Source: Verrucomicrobia bacterium UBA1412
GTDB taxonomy: Bacteria; Verrucomicrobiota; Verrucomicrobiia; Limisphaerales; UBA1412
Reading direction: 5' to 3'
Assembly: GCA_002305615.1 (NCBI GenBank)
Contig: DBPU01000042.1
Location: 1 to 46,291 of the forward strand
DNA length: 46,291 nucleotides
In this document: piece after piece, positions 25,094-33,147 of the stretch
Position numbering within the stretch: the first letter of the stretch is position 1
Layout of the letters: every line of letters starts with the position of its first letter
Position numbers and translations under genes: made by a program
Notes under the pieces: model-generated
What the model saw: only the letters and a program-made list of their open reading frames with translations
What the model was told of the DNA's origin: nothing
Databases searched by the model: none

Positions 25094-25663
25094 TTATGCC
25101 TGGGGCTTTTCGGCCTCGGTTACCTTAACTTCGGCTTTGGCTTCCTCGGCTTTTACCTCGGCGACGGTGGCCGGTGCGCCCACATCCGCTACAGGAGCAG
25201 CAGAGGCAGTCACTTCGCTATCCACCCACTCGATAAGAGCTACGCGTGCCGCATCGCCTTTACGTTGAGTTGCAGCATGGATAATGCGGGTGTAACCGCC
25301 CGAACGATCCTTTTGAGCCGGAGCCAATTCTTTAAAAAGGATAGCAACGGCATCTTCCTGTTTGATATCAGCTACCGCAAGGCGGCGATAATGCAAGCCG
25401 CCGCGCCTGCCCATCTCTCTGCGGATTGCCTTTTCATCGGTGATCCCCTCTTTAGAGAGAGCTTCGCGAATCAATGCTTCACGAACCAAAGACTTCCGGG
25501 CAAGTGTCATCACTTTTTCTGCCACAGGGCGAACAGCCTTGGCTTTGGCCAAAGTAGTTGTAATGCGCTTGTGCTTAATGAGACTGCATACCATGTTCGC
25601 GAGCATCGCGTTGCGATGTGCACCAGTACGCCCAAGCTTGGCTGTACGTTTTAAATGACGCAT
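25094..25663 (-). CDS. rplQ: 50S ribosomal protein L17 with C-terminal extension
   Basis: L17 of the large subunit. The N-terminal core MRHLKRTAKLGRTGAHR is typical, followed by LIKHKRITTTLAKAKA and, after a longer than usual middle (about 60-118), SGGYTRIIHAATQRKGDAARVALIEWVD. Residues 151-189 form an Ala/Val/Glu/Lys-rich tail not found in the ~120-residue E. coli protein. Last gene of the alpha operon, 14 bases after rpoA and before a strong terminator. Confidence 0.96.
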   Translation of the reverse strand: MRHLKRTAKLGRTGAHRNAMLANMVCSLIKHKRITTTLAKAKAVRPVAEKVMTLARKSLVREALIREALSKEGITDEKAIRREMGRRGGLHYRRLAVADIKQEDAVAILFKELAPAQKDRSGGYTRIIHAATQRKGDAARVALIEWVDSEVTASAAPVADVGAPATVAEVKAEEAKAEVKVTEAEKPQA

Positions 25664-25677
25664 ATTAGATTATATAA

Positions 25678-26691
25678 TTACGAATTCGGTTTAACTTCTT
25701 TAATACTTTCAACAAGCTCGTTATCGAACTTCATGCCCAGGGACAGACCCAATGCAGCGAGCTTTTCTTTAATTTCATTGAGCGATTTTTTGCCAAAGTT
25801 GCGGTACTTGAGCATCTCCTGCTCCGTCTTCATGGCCAATTGGCCGACCGTGGTGATATTGGCATTGTTCAAGCAGTTTGCAGCCCGAACACTCAGCTCA
25901 ACCTCGTTCACGCTCATGCTCAGGAGTTTCTTCAACTGAGAACGCTGATCATCTCTCTGGGCAACCTCTTCTTCGAATTCAATCGCATTTCTGTCATAAT
26001 TTACAAAGACATCAAAGTGATGATGAAGAATAGCGGCGCCTTGAGTGAGTGCATCATCGGGCGTAATACGACCATCAGTCCAAATTTCCAGAATCAGCCG
26101 ATCGTAATCAGTACGTTGACCCACGCGGGCATTTTCAACATTGTACCGAACACGAGTCACCGGTGAAAAAAGAGAATCAATCGCGATCACGCCGATAGGC
26201 TGATCAAGCTTTTTGTTCTCCTCACCGGGGAAATATCCGCGCCCGATACGAACATCAAACTCCATCTCAAGCTTGCGCTTCTTATCCAGTGTGCAGATGA
26301 TCTGCTCCGGATTAATACACTCCACATTTTGATTGGTTTGAATATCTGCTGCCGTTACGGCTCCCTCTTTATTAACAGAGAGAGTCAGAGTCTGGGGATC
26401 ACGCGTATATGCTTTGAAAAGAATTTTCTTCAGATTCAAAACGATTTCGGTCACATCCTCCACGACACCTTCTACCGTGGAAAATTCGTGCATCGCACCA
26501 TCCATTTTAAAACTGGTGATAGCTGCACCTTCCAACGAGGAAAGTAACACTCTGCGCAAAGCATTGCCCAAGGTGTAACCGTAACCAGTTTCAAAGGCTT
26601 CGGCTACAAACTTTGCATAAGTCGGGGTAGCGGTCGCTTCATCTTTCCACAACCGCTTGGGCATTTCAAAACGGCCTAATCTTACTGCCAT
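25678..26691 (-). CDS. rpoA: DNA-directed RNA polymerase subunit alpha
   Basis: Alpha subunit that dimerises to nucleate RNA polymerase assembly and contacts activators and UP elements. 337 residues. N-terminal domain with FEMPKRL and GYTLGNALRRVLLSSLEGAAITS (assembly motif), linker, and a C-terminal domain (about 265-330) with ELSVRAANCLNNANITTVGQL and RNFGKKSLNEIKEKL, the helix-hairpin-helix DNA-binding part. Preceded by a 98-base gap with a hairpin, followed by rplQ. Confidence 0.98.
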   Translation of the reverse strand: MAVRLGRFEMPKRLWKDEATATPTYAKFVAEAFETGYGYTLGNALRRVLLSSLEGAAITSFKMDGAMHEFSTVEGVVEDVTEIVLNLKKILFKAYTRDPQTLTLSVNKEGAVTAADIQTNQNVECINPEQIICTLDKKRKLEMEFDVRIGRGYFPGEENKKLDQPIGVIAIDSLFSPVTRVRYNVENARVGQRTDYDRLILEIWTDGRITPDDALTQGAAILHHHFDVFVNYDRNAIEFEEEVAQRDDQRSQLKKLLSMSVNEVELSVRAANCLNNANITTVGQLAMKTEQEMLKYRNFGKKSLNEIKEKLAALGLSLGMKFDNELVESIKEVKPNS

Positions 26692-26728
26692 ATTAAATAA
26701 TTATCTTCCTGAAACAGTTTTAATCTGA

Positions 26729-26754
26729 GTTTGCCTTTTCTCGTAAAGGCAAAC
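26729..26754 (-). promoter_or_regulatory. Hairpin in the rpsD-rpoA gap
   Basis: A 10-base perfect stem (26729-26738 with 26745-26754), GTTTGCCTTT and its complement, 6-base loop. No T-run follows on the minus strand, so it is not a classical terminator; it could be an mRNA-processing or regulatory element ahead of rpoA. Confidence 0.45.
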
Positions 26755-26789
26755 CCCATATACCTGCTTCTATTGAATGAAACAAAACA

Positions 26790-27398
26790 TTAACGAGAAT
26801 AGAACTCAACAACAGCCTGATCGTTAGCAATAGGCTGAATATCTTCGCGCGTAGGCATACGCATAATCGTACCGCGGAAAGAGTCTTTATTGAGACCTAA
26901 CCATGCAGGAACGATGCGATTGGTGCTTAACTCCATATTATGGGAAGCGAGCTGACGGGAAACGACCTTATCCTTGACGTCTACCGTATCGCCAACCCTG
27001 ATCACGTAAGAAGGAATCGTGACCTTCTTTCCATTGACCAGAATGTGACCATGAACCACCATCTGGCGTGCCTGAGCACGAGTTTGACCGAAACCAAGCA
27101 GATAAACGACGTTATCCAAACGGGTTTCAAGCATTTCCAGCATGATCGTACCGGTAACACCACGGCGGCGGGTTGCCGCTTCGTAAACATTACGAAACTG
27201 TTTTTCGAGCAGTCCATAGAAATAACGCATTTTCTGCTTTTCCATGAGACCCTGCGCATATTCGCTGCTCTTGCGACGCATCTTGGGACCATGTACGCCG
27301 GGCGGATACTGTCTGCGCTCGAGATATTTTGAGCTCCCAAAAATTGCAATGCCAAAACGACGGCTAATCCGAACTCTCGGACCTTTATAACGTGCCAT
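26790..27398 (-). CDS. rpsD: 30S ribosomal protein S4
   Basis: Primary 16S rRNA-binding protein that helps start 30S assembly; in E. coli it also represses the alpha operon. 202 residues. N-terminal MARYKGPRVRISRRFG without the zinc-binding Cys found in some S4 proteins, then YPPGVHGP, KQKMRYFYGLLEKQFR, and the S4 RNA-binding domain LETRLDNVVYLLGFGQTRAQARQMV (about 92-116). Start ATG at 27398, 35 bases after rpsK. Confidence 0.98.
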   Translation of the reverse strand: MARYKGPRVRISRRFGIAIFGSSKYLERRQYPPGVHGPKMRRKSSEYAQGLMEKQKMRYFYGLLEKQFRNVYEAATRRRGVTGTIMLEMLETRLDNVVYLLGFGQTRAQARQMVVHGHILVNGKKVTIPSYVIRVGDTVDVKDKVVSRQLASHNMELSTNRIVPAWLGLNKDSFRGTIMRMPTREDIQPIANDQAVVEFYSR

Positions 27399-27433
27399 AA
27401 ATTACTAAATACTCCTCTCTTTTCTTAATAGGT

Positions 27434-28096
27434 TTAGACGCGGCGACGCTTGCGAGGGCGGCAACCGTTATGAGGTATGGGCGTCACATCTTTGATGGTA
27501 TGAATGTCCAAACCGATAGCCTGTAAGGCGCGAATCGCAGATTCACGACCTGCCCCGGGGCCACTCACGCGAACTTCCACTTCACGCATACCATGAGACA
27601 TTGCCTGACGTGCTGCATCCTGGGCAACCTGCTGTGCGGCAAAGGCTGTGCTCTTACGAGAGCCTTTAAAGCCGACACGACCGGCCGTCGTCCATGCGAT
27701 GACATTGCCATGCATATCGGTAATGGTAACGATAGTGTTATTAAAGCTCGCCTCAATGTGAGCTATGCCATTGGAAATATTCTTGGCTCCCTTAATCTTG
27801 ACGATCTTGCGAGCGGCGGAGATATCCTCACCGAGCAGTTCGCTGACTGAGGGTGCCGATACGACACCAAATTCCGTTGGAGTCTCAGTCCCAGCCTCTG
27901 CGTTTTCTACAGGAGCTTCTTCTACTTTAGTCTTAGCTTTGGAAGCAGCTTTTCCCTTGGATGCCTTGGGAGCAGCTTCTGCTTTAACTTCCTCAGATTT
28001 TGCTTCAGCCTGCGCCGCTGCGGGTGCAGCCGTAGCTTCAGCTTTAGTCTCCGCTTCCGGAGCCGTATTACTTTTCTTGTTCGTCTCTTCAGCCAT
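27434..28096 (-). CDS. rpsK: 30S ribosomal protein S11 with long N-terminal extension
   Basis: S11 forms part of the 30S platform near the E site. Residues about 105-220 are a normal S11 (GIAHIEASFNNTIVTITD, WTTAGRVGFKGSRKSTAFAAQ, SGPGAGRESAIRALQ, DVTPIPHNGCRPRKRRRV). Before it lie about 100 extra residues rich in Ala, Glu, Lys and Pro, of low complexity, clearly in frame and starting at the only ATG after rpsM (28096, 6 bases after the rpsM stop). E. coli S11 has 129 residues, this one 220. Confidence 0.96.
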   Translation of the reverse strand: MAEETNKKSNTAPEAETKAEATAAPAAAQAEAKSEEVKAEAAPKASKGKAASKAKTKVEEAPVENAEAGTETPTEFGVVSAPSVSELLGEDISAARKIVKIKGAKNISNGIAHIEASFNNTIVTITDMHGNVIAWTTAGRVGFKGSRKSTAFAAQQVAQDAARQAMSHGMREVEVRVSGPGAGRESAIRALQAIGLDIHTIKDVTPIPHNGCRPRKRRRV

Positions 28097-28102
28097 AATC
28101 GT

Positions 28103-28498
28103 TTAGTGGATACCAGCTTTGGCGTTAGGGTTGCGCTGCACACCGACAGTCCTGCGGGGACCTTTGCGGGTGCGTGCGTTAGTTGATGTTCTTTGACCAC
28201 GAACCGGAAGACCACGTTGGTGCCTTATGCCACGATAGCATTTAATGCCCTGGAGTCTTTTCAGATTCATACCGACTTCGCGTCTTAAATCGCCCTCAAT
28301 CAGATAACCGTCATTTTGGATAATGCTGACTATCTGAGACAGATCCTGATCTGTCAGGTTTTTGGCCCGAACACTCGGGTCAATTTTAGCCTTTGCAAGT
28401 ATTTCCTTCGCTATGGAAGGGCCGATACCATAGATATACCGCAACGCAATATCAATGCGCTTTTCGTTGGGAATATCTACACCTAGAATTCTAGCCAT
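28103..28498 (-). CDS. rpsM: 30S ribosomal protein S13
   Basis: S13 sits in the head of the 30S subunit and contacts the 50S (bridges B1a/B1b) and P-site tRNA. 131 residues. N-terminal MARILGVDIPNEKRIDIALRY and the YGIGPSIAKEIL helix-two-turn-helix, then the basic C-terminal arm GIRHQRGLPVRGQRTSTNAR and RKGPRRTVG. 10 bases after the rpmJ stop; no anomalies. Confidence 0.98.
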   Translation of the reverse strand: MARILGVDIPNEKRIDIALRYIYGIGPSIAKEILAKAKIDPSVRAKNLTDQDLSQIVSIIQNDGYLIEGDLRREVGMNLKRLQGIKCYRGIRHQRGLPVRGQRTSTNARTRKGPRRTVGVQRNPNAKAGIH

Positions 28499-28508
28499 AG
28501 TTTATTTG

Positions 28509-28622
28509 TTAGCCTTGACGCTGTTTGTGACGGGGATTCGTGCATATTACACGAATTATCCCCTTGCGACGCACCACTTTGCAGTGCTCACACATTCTTT
28601 TTACTGACGCTCTAACTTTCAT
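28509..28622 (-). CDS. rpmJ: 50S ribosomal protein L36
   Basis: 37 residues, starting MKVRASVKRMCEHCKVVRRK and ending RHKQRQG. The zinc ligands of the classical (C+) L36 are present: C11, C14, C27 and H32. It overlaps the end of the upstream IF-1-like gene by 11 bases (28612-28622) and precedes rpsM by 10, the standard infA-rpmJ-rpsM order. Confidence 0.96.
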   Translation of the reverse strand: MKVRASVKRMCEHCKVVRRKGIIRVICTNPRHKQRQG

Positions 28623-28851
28623 CGTTATCGCTTTTACTTAACTTTCTCAAAATACAACCCTCTGATAAATCAAAAGGTGATACTTCCAATAGGACCCAAT
28701 CGCCCTGCCGAAGTTGCACGGGGTCCCTTTTCAACTCCGGACAAAAAAAGGCATTTACTTTATGACCATTAGAAAAAGACGCAGACCACAACGCTTCATT
28801 CCTCTTCAGAGAAAGTTGCGCTGCAATATGTACTGCCCCTAATCTGGCCAT
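28612..28851 (-). CDS. infA: Strongly diverged translation initiation factor IF-1
   Basis: 79 residues in the exact infA position (map-infA-rpmJ-rpsM). Family-like parts: SNGHKVNAF (27-35), and LRQGDWVLLEVSPFDLSEGCI (47-67), which matches the OB-fold strand pattern NGH...LxxGDxVxxExSPxDLxxGxI of IF-1. The usual N-terminus (KEDxIExEGxV) and the Arg/Asn/Ile segment before the GD motif are not recognisable. ATG 28851 has GGAAG 8 bases upstream and overlaps the map stop by 13 bases. It may be a working but fast-evolving IF-1, or a second OB-fold copy with a canonical infA elsewhere. Confidence 0.72.
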   Translation of the reverse strand: MARLGAVHIAAQLSLKRNEALWSASFSNGHKVNAFFCPELKRDPVQLRQGDWVLLEVSPFDLSEGCILRKLSKSDNDES

Positions 28852-29591
28852 GTAAGGACTTCCGGTTCTCCATTCGTTATTAGAACCGTATGTTCAAAAT
28901 GGGCAGACAAACTACCATCTTTGGTAACCGTTGTCCAGCCATCTTTCAAAATTTTCACTTCTGCTTCTCCCAGGTTAACCATAGGCTCAATCGCCAATGT
29001 CATTCCGGGAAGCAGTGTGGGAGATTTTCCGGCCTCCCAAAAATTAGGTACCTGCGGTTCCTCATGGAGCTTGCGCCCCACTCCGTGACCAACAAATTCC
29101 CTGACAACACTGCAGCCGTTGGATTCAACCCATCTCTGGACTGCGCGGGAAATATCCGAAACTTTATTTCCAGCCCGGGCCTGTTCAATCCCCTTGCAAA
29201 GGGCCGTTTCAGTTACGGTCATCAGCTTCTGAGCCTCCGGAGAGCACCCACCGGCTACAACCGTTTTGGCGTTGTCGCCGATATAGCCGTTATAGAGAAC
29301 TCCGACATCCAGACTGACAATATCACCCAGAACAAGACGCCGCGAACCGGCAATGCCGTGAATCACCACTTCGTTTACCGAAATGCAGGTCTGAGCAGGG
29401 TATCCGGAATATCCCAAGAAGGCACTTTTGCCTCCGTAGAAGGCTATCCTATCCTTGGCATATTGATCAAGCTCCAAAGTACTGACTCCGGGCTGAACCA
29501 TTTGTGCCATATCGCGGAGAACCCTTGCCGCTACCTGTCCAGCCGCGCGCATCCCTTGGATTCCTTTTTCGTCTTTAATCGGAATTTTCAC
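28839..29591 (-). CDS. map: Methionine aminopeptidase type I
   Basis: Removes the initiator methionine from new proteins. 250 residues, type Ia without an N-terminal extension. Metal ligands visible: D95 (SLDVG), D106 (GDNAKT), H169 (GHGVGRKLHEEP), E202 (IEPM) and E233 (HFEHTV), with the substrate His79 (IHGI). The start is GTG at 29591. Placed between secY and infA, as in many bacteria where adk is missing from this spot. Confidence 0.97.
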   Translation of the reverse strand: MKIPIKDEKGIQGMRAAGQVAARVLRDMAQMVQPGVSTLELDQYAKDRIAFYGGKSAFLGYSGYPAQTCISVNEVVIHGIAGSRRLVLGDIVSLDVGVLYNGYIGDNAKTVVAGGCSPEAQKLMTVTETALCKGIEQARAGNKVSDISRAVQRWVESNGCSVVREFVGHGVGRKLHEEPQVPNFWEAGKSPTLLPGMTLAIEPMVNLGEAEVKILKDGWTTVTKDGSLSAHFEHTVLITNGEPEVLTWPD

Positions 29592-29660
29592 AGAGCGCTC
29601 TTGAACGGCTTAAACAGCAATCGTTAAAATCAAAGATCAAAACAAGCTTCGCTTTCCGGT

Positions 29661-31031
29661 TTAGAATCGACCGCGAATGCGTCCCTTCTTGAGGAAGCCA
29701 TCATAATGCCTCATCATCAGGTGGGACTCGATCTGCCGCATTGTATCCAGGACGACACCAACAAGAATCAGAATACTGGTTCCGCCGAAAAAGCTGGCTA
29801 CCTGGAAATCAATTCCAAAATAACCATACATCGTCATCGGAATCACCGCAATAATGGTAAGGAAAATGGCACCGGCCAAGGTCAAGCGACTCATCGCGTG
29901 ATGCAAAAAGTCACAGGTCACCTGCCCAGGTCTGACACCCGGGATATAACCGCCATGTTTCTTCAGATCATCGGAAATTTGCAGCTCGTTAAACTGAGTC
30001 GCCACCCAGAAATAGGTGAAGAAAATGATCATGCCGCCGTAAAGAGCCATATAAAGAAGCTTTCCGGCATGAAGCTGACGGGCAATTTCGCCGAACAGCT
30101 TCACATCGAAGGCCCCGTGCAGATAGGTGAAGATGCTCTCAGGGAACATCAACAAGGCCTGAGCAAAGATGATGGGCATCACACCCGCATAGTTCACACG
30201 CAAGGGCAAAAAGGAAGTCGTTCCCGCATAGGATTTTCTTCCAACCGTCCTCTGAGCATACTGAACAGGAATTTTCCGCTGGGCCTGAGTAATTGCGATC
30301 ACCGAAGCCACCACGATCACCAGAAGGACAACCATGAGGATCAAATGCCCCATATTGAACTGGCTATCGGCGCTTGTGAAGAACATATCCTTCACGCCTT
30401 GAGCAGCTTGCGGAATTCGAGATAAAATACCAACCGTAATGATCAGCGATATACCGTTACCAATCCCGCGCTCAGTAATCTGTTCTCCCAGCCACATCAA
30501 CATGACGGTACCGGTAGTCAGCAAAATTGCTGTCTGAATCCGGTACCACCATAGATTGTTGACTAAGACGAGATTCCCTTCGAAGCCACTGAAGAGCTTT
30601 CCGGGATGCTCAAAAGCCAATGCCATCACAAAGCCTTGTCCAAGACAAAGCAGAACCGTCAACACACGACCATATTGAATGATCTTGACTCTTCCACCTT
30701 CTTCCCGAGCCAATCGGCTCAGTTTACCCACAACAGCCGTCAGCAGTTGCAGAATAATGGTAGCACTGATATAGGGCATGATACCCAGCGTACCCACGGC
30801 GCAGCGCTCAAGAGCACCTCCCGTGAACATGCTGTACATCCCCAACAGACCACCTCCGGATCCGGCATTTGAATCAAAGTACTGCCTAAGGGCGCTGCTA
30901 TCGAGACCCGGTATAGGAACGATAGCAACGAGCCTGCAAATACCCAGTACAATCAAGGTAAATAGAATTCTGGAGCGGAGCTCCGGAATTTTAAAGCAGT
31001 TTACGAATGTATTGACAATGTTCTTAATCAT
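29661..31031 (-). CDS. secY: Protein translocase subunit SecY
   Basis: Channel-forming subunit of the Sec translocon in the inner membrane. 456 residues with about ten transmembrane segments. Motifs: ELRSRILFTLIVLGICRL at the N-terminus, the plug-proximal GGALERCAVGTLGIMPYISATIIL (about 72-95), and LWLGEQITERGIGNGISL-type conserved loop, plus the C5 loop KKHGGYIPGVRPGQ. Starts 14 bases after rplO. No unusual feature. Confidence 0.98.
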   Translation of the reverse strand: MIKNIVNTFVNCFKIPELRSRILFTLIVLGICRLVAIVPIPGLDSSALRQYFDSNAGSGGGLLGMYSMFTGGALERCAVGTLGIMPYISATIILQLLTAVVGKLSRLAREEGGRVKIIQYGRVLTVLLCLGQGFVMALAFEHPGKLFSGFEGNLVLVNNLWWYRIQTAILLTTGTVMLMWLGEQITERGIGNGISLIITVGILSRIPQAAQGVKDMFFTSADSQFNMGHLILMVVLLVIVVASVIAITQAQRKIPVQYAQRTVGRKSYAGTTSFLPLRVNYAGVMPIIFAQALLMFPESIFTYLHGAFDVKLFGEIARQLHAGKLLYMALYGGMIIFFTYFWVATQFNELQISDDLKKHGGYIPGVRPGQVTCDFLHHAMSRLTLAGAIFLTIIAVIPMTMYGYFGIDFQVASFFGGTSILILVGVVLDTMRQIESHLMMRHYDGFLKKGRIRGRF

Positions 31032-31045
31032 GTGATCAGCGTCGG

Positions 31046-31552
31046 TTATTGATTCTCACAAGAGCAAGAACCGCAACAGGCCTTCGCCTTCGATTCTTTT
31101 CTCTTGGCCGGGGCAACCTCGCAGACACCACCGGCAGCTTCGATTTTTTGTTGGGCCGCAGCGCTGAATTTATCAGCTACAACGGTTATTTTTTTGGTTA
31201 ATTCACCCGTGGCAAGAACCTTGACACCATCATTGGTACCGCGAACCAACCCGTGAGCACGCAGTAAGGTTTCATCCACGCGAGTTCCCTCATCAAACTG
31301 ATTGAGATCACACAGATTCACAACAGAGTAAATCGTTGCAAAACGGATATTATTAAATCCGCGTTTTGGAATGCGGCGGATAAGCGGCATCTGGCCGCCT
31401 TCAAACCCAGGGCGAATGGAGGAACCAGAACGAGCTGTCTGGCCCTTACCTCCGCGACCGGATGTTTTACCCAAACCACTAGACTCGCCTTTTCCAAGGC
31501 GTTTAACCCGATGGCGTGCACCAGCACGGGATTTCAGTGAATGCAATTGCAT
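31046..31552 (-). CDS. rplO: 50S ribosomal protein L15 with Cys-rich C-terminus
   Basis: L15 binds 23S rRNA late in 50S assembly. Typical start MQLHSLKSRAGARHRVKRLGKG followed by GKTSGRGGKGQTARSG and GGQMPLIRRIPKRGF. 168 residues against ~144 in E. coli. After the normal end (about residue 147) comes a tail, APAKRKESKAKACCGSCSCENQ in outline, with Cys at 159, 160, 163 and 165, a possible metal or redox site. 5 bases after rpsE, so no room for rpmD (L30) between them. Confidence 0.97.
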   Translation of the reverse strand: MQLHSLKSRAGARHRVKRLGKGESSGLGKTSGRGGKGQTARSGSSIRPGFEGGQMPLIRRIPKRGFNNIRFATIYSVVNLCDLNQFDEGTRVDETLLRAHGLVRGTNDGVKVLATGELTKKITVVADKFSAAAQQKIEAAGGVCEVAPAKRKESKAKACCGSCSCENQ

Positions 31553-31557
31553 AGAAA

Positions 31558-32157
31558 TTAAACTTCAGTATTCGTTACTTCTTCTTTTTGCTTACGGTTT
31601 ATTCCGCGGACGCTTAAAACTTCATCGCGAGTACGCAGTTTCTTCAATGCAGCGATCGTGGCTTTGACCACGTTGGCCGGATTGTTCGAACCCATACTCT
31701 TGCTGAGAACGTCTTTAACGCCTACGGCATCCAACACCGCACGAACAGTTTTACCAGCAATTACACCCGTACCCTCTGATGCAGGGCGAAGAAGTACTCT
31801 GGCGCCGTCGTAAGCGGCACTTACTTCATGGGGAATGGTGTTTCCCTTATAGGAAATCTTCTCCATACGCATCCGGGCTAATTCATTGCCACGGCGGATC
31901 GCATCGGCAACTTCATTGGCTTTGCCTAATGCAAGGCCGTACTTGCCTTCACGATCTCCCACGATCACTAACGCGCTGAAATTAAAGCGACGTCCACCTT
32001 TCACCACTTTCGAGGAACGGTTGATAAACACAACCTTCTCGTGCAACTCCGGTCCCTTCTCCTGTTCAAACTCGGCTCTTTTCTGATCGTAAGAGCGACG
32101 CTGAGAGCGACCCTGTCTGCCCCCACCGCGGGGATTAATATTTTTTGCTTCTGACAC
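31558..32157 (-). CDS. rpsE: 30S ribosomal protein S5
   Basis: S5 acts in decoding accuracy and mRNA unwinding at the entry channel. 199 residues. Basic N-terminal extension (GGGRQGRSQRRS), the conserved KVVKGGRRFNFSALVIVGD (about 55-73), GKANEVADAIRRG, and the C-terminal domain LDAVGVKDVLSKSMGSNNPANVVKAT. The start is GTG at 32157 with GGAG 8 bases upstream. Lies between rplR and rplO. Confidence 0.97.
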   Translation of the reverse strand: MSEAKNINPRGGGRQGRSQRRSYDQKRAEFEQEKGPELHEKVVFINRSSKVVKGGRRFNFSALVIVGDREGKYGLALGKANEVADAIRRGNELARMRMEKISYKGNTIPHEVSAAYDGARVLLRPASEGTGVIAGKTVRAVLDAVGVKDVLSKSMGSNNPANVVKATIAALKKLRTRDEVLSVRGINRKQKEEVTNTEV

Positions 32158-32179
32158 AGTAAATTCTCCTGATTTTAAA

Positions 32180-32542
32180 TTAGAACACCAGCCCCGCTTC
32201 TCTCGCGGCCTCGGCCAGAGCTTTCACTTTTCCGTGATAGAGAGCTCCGTTTCTGTCAAAAACGACCTGAGTGATACCAACCGCTTTGGCAGCTTCACCC
32301 GCCATTTTACCGACAGTGATCGCCGACTTCACATTAGCAGCCAACTTCGCACTCTTACCCTCTTTGTTGTTAGTGGAGACCCATACAATCGTCTTGGCCG
32401 CTTCATCGTCAATAAACTGCACATAAATGTGTTGGCCAGTAAATTTAACGCTCATACGGGGGCGCGCCTGGGTGCCTTTTACCTTCTTGCGAATCCGCCA
32501 GCGGCGAACTCTCAACAACCTGTTTTTTTGAATATTATTCAT
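32180..32542 (-). CDS. rplR: 50S ribosomal protein L18
   Basis: Binds 5S rRNA in the central protuberance. 120 residues: basic RNA-binding N-terminus (RLLRVRRWRIRKKVKGT), RPRMSVKFTGQHIYVQFIDD, and the C-terminal QVVFDRNGALYHGKVKALAEAAREAGL typical of bacterial L18. In the standard rplF-rplR-rpsE order; spacing to rpsE is 22 bases. Nothing unusual. Confidence 0.97.
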   Translation of the reverse strand: MNNIQKNRLLRVRRWRIRKKVKGTQARPRMSVKFTGQHIYVQFIDDEAAKTIVWVSTNNKEGKSAKLAANVKSAITVGKMAGEAAKAVGITQVVFDRNGALYHGKVKALAEAAREAGLVF

Positions 32543-32590
32543 TTTATATTGGACACGGCATCAACCGTCTCCGGGTTGTAATCAAATCAA

Positions 32591-33130
32591 TTATTGAACA
32601 GTCTTACCTTCCTTACGTACAACATGTTCGCCTTCATAACGAACACCCTTACCCTTATAGGGCTCCGGCGGATAATAAGCTCTGAGCTCAGCCGCAACGC
32701 GACCCACGTCGTTCTTATCGATACCGTCAATTGAAAGTTTGGTTCCCGTAGCATCTACTGTCACTTTCACACCCTCCGGCAGAGGGTACACGCAGGGATG
32801 AGCGTAACCTAAATTCATCGTCACCACATTGCCAGCAACGCTTGCTTTGAAGCCGACGCCCTGAATCTCAAGTTTCTTTGAATATCCTGCAGTAACACCT
32901 TCAACCATGTTGGCAATACGAGCCCGGCAAGTGCCGTGCATCATGCGAGCCTCAGCGTTGTTACCATCGCGAACGATCGTGATGATGTTACCTTCGACTT
33001 TAGCCGAAGTATAAGGCAAAGTCTTGAAAGAGAGCTTGCCCTTAGGCCCTTCCACAAAAACATCCTGACCTTTTACTGTTACCTTTACGGCAGAAGGAAT
33101 TTGGATGGGAGTTTTTCCTACTCTAGACAT
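32591..33130 (-). CDS. rplF: 50S ribosomal protein L6
   Basis: L6 lies near the factor-binding stalk base. 179 residues, two copies of the L6 fold. Starts MSRVGKTPIQIPSAVKVT; the conserved KKLEIQGVGFKASV is in the middle and the C-terminal rRNA-binding motif YPPEPYKGKGVRYEGE lies at about 153-168. Standard position between rpsH and rplR. Confidence 0.98.
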   Translation of the reverse strand: MSRVGKTPIQIPSAVKVTVKGQDVFVEGPKGKLSFKTLPYTSAKVEGNIITIVRDGNNAEARMMHGTCRARIANMVEGVTAGYSKKLEIQGVGFKASVAGNVVTMNLGYAHPCVYPLPEGVKVTVDATGTKLSIDGIDKNDVGRVAAELRAYYPPEPYKGKGVRYEGEHVVRKEGKTVQ

Positions 33131-33147
33131 ATCTTTATTTCTCCTTT

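Noticed and set aside
29706..30425. 239-codon plus-strand frame rich in His, Gln and Asn
   Set aside because: Antisense to secY; no protein-like pattern.
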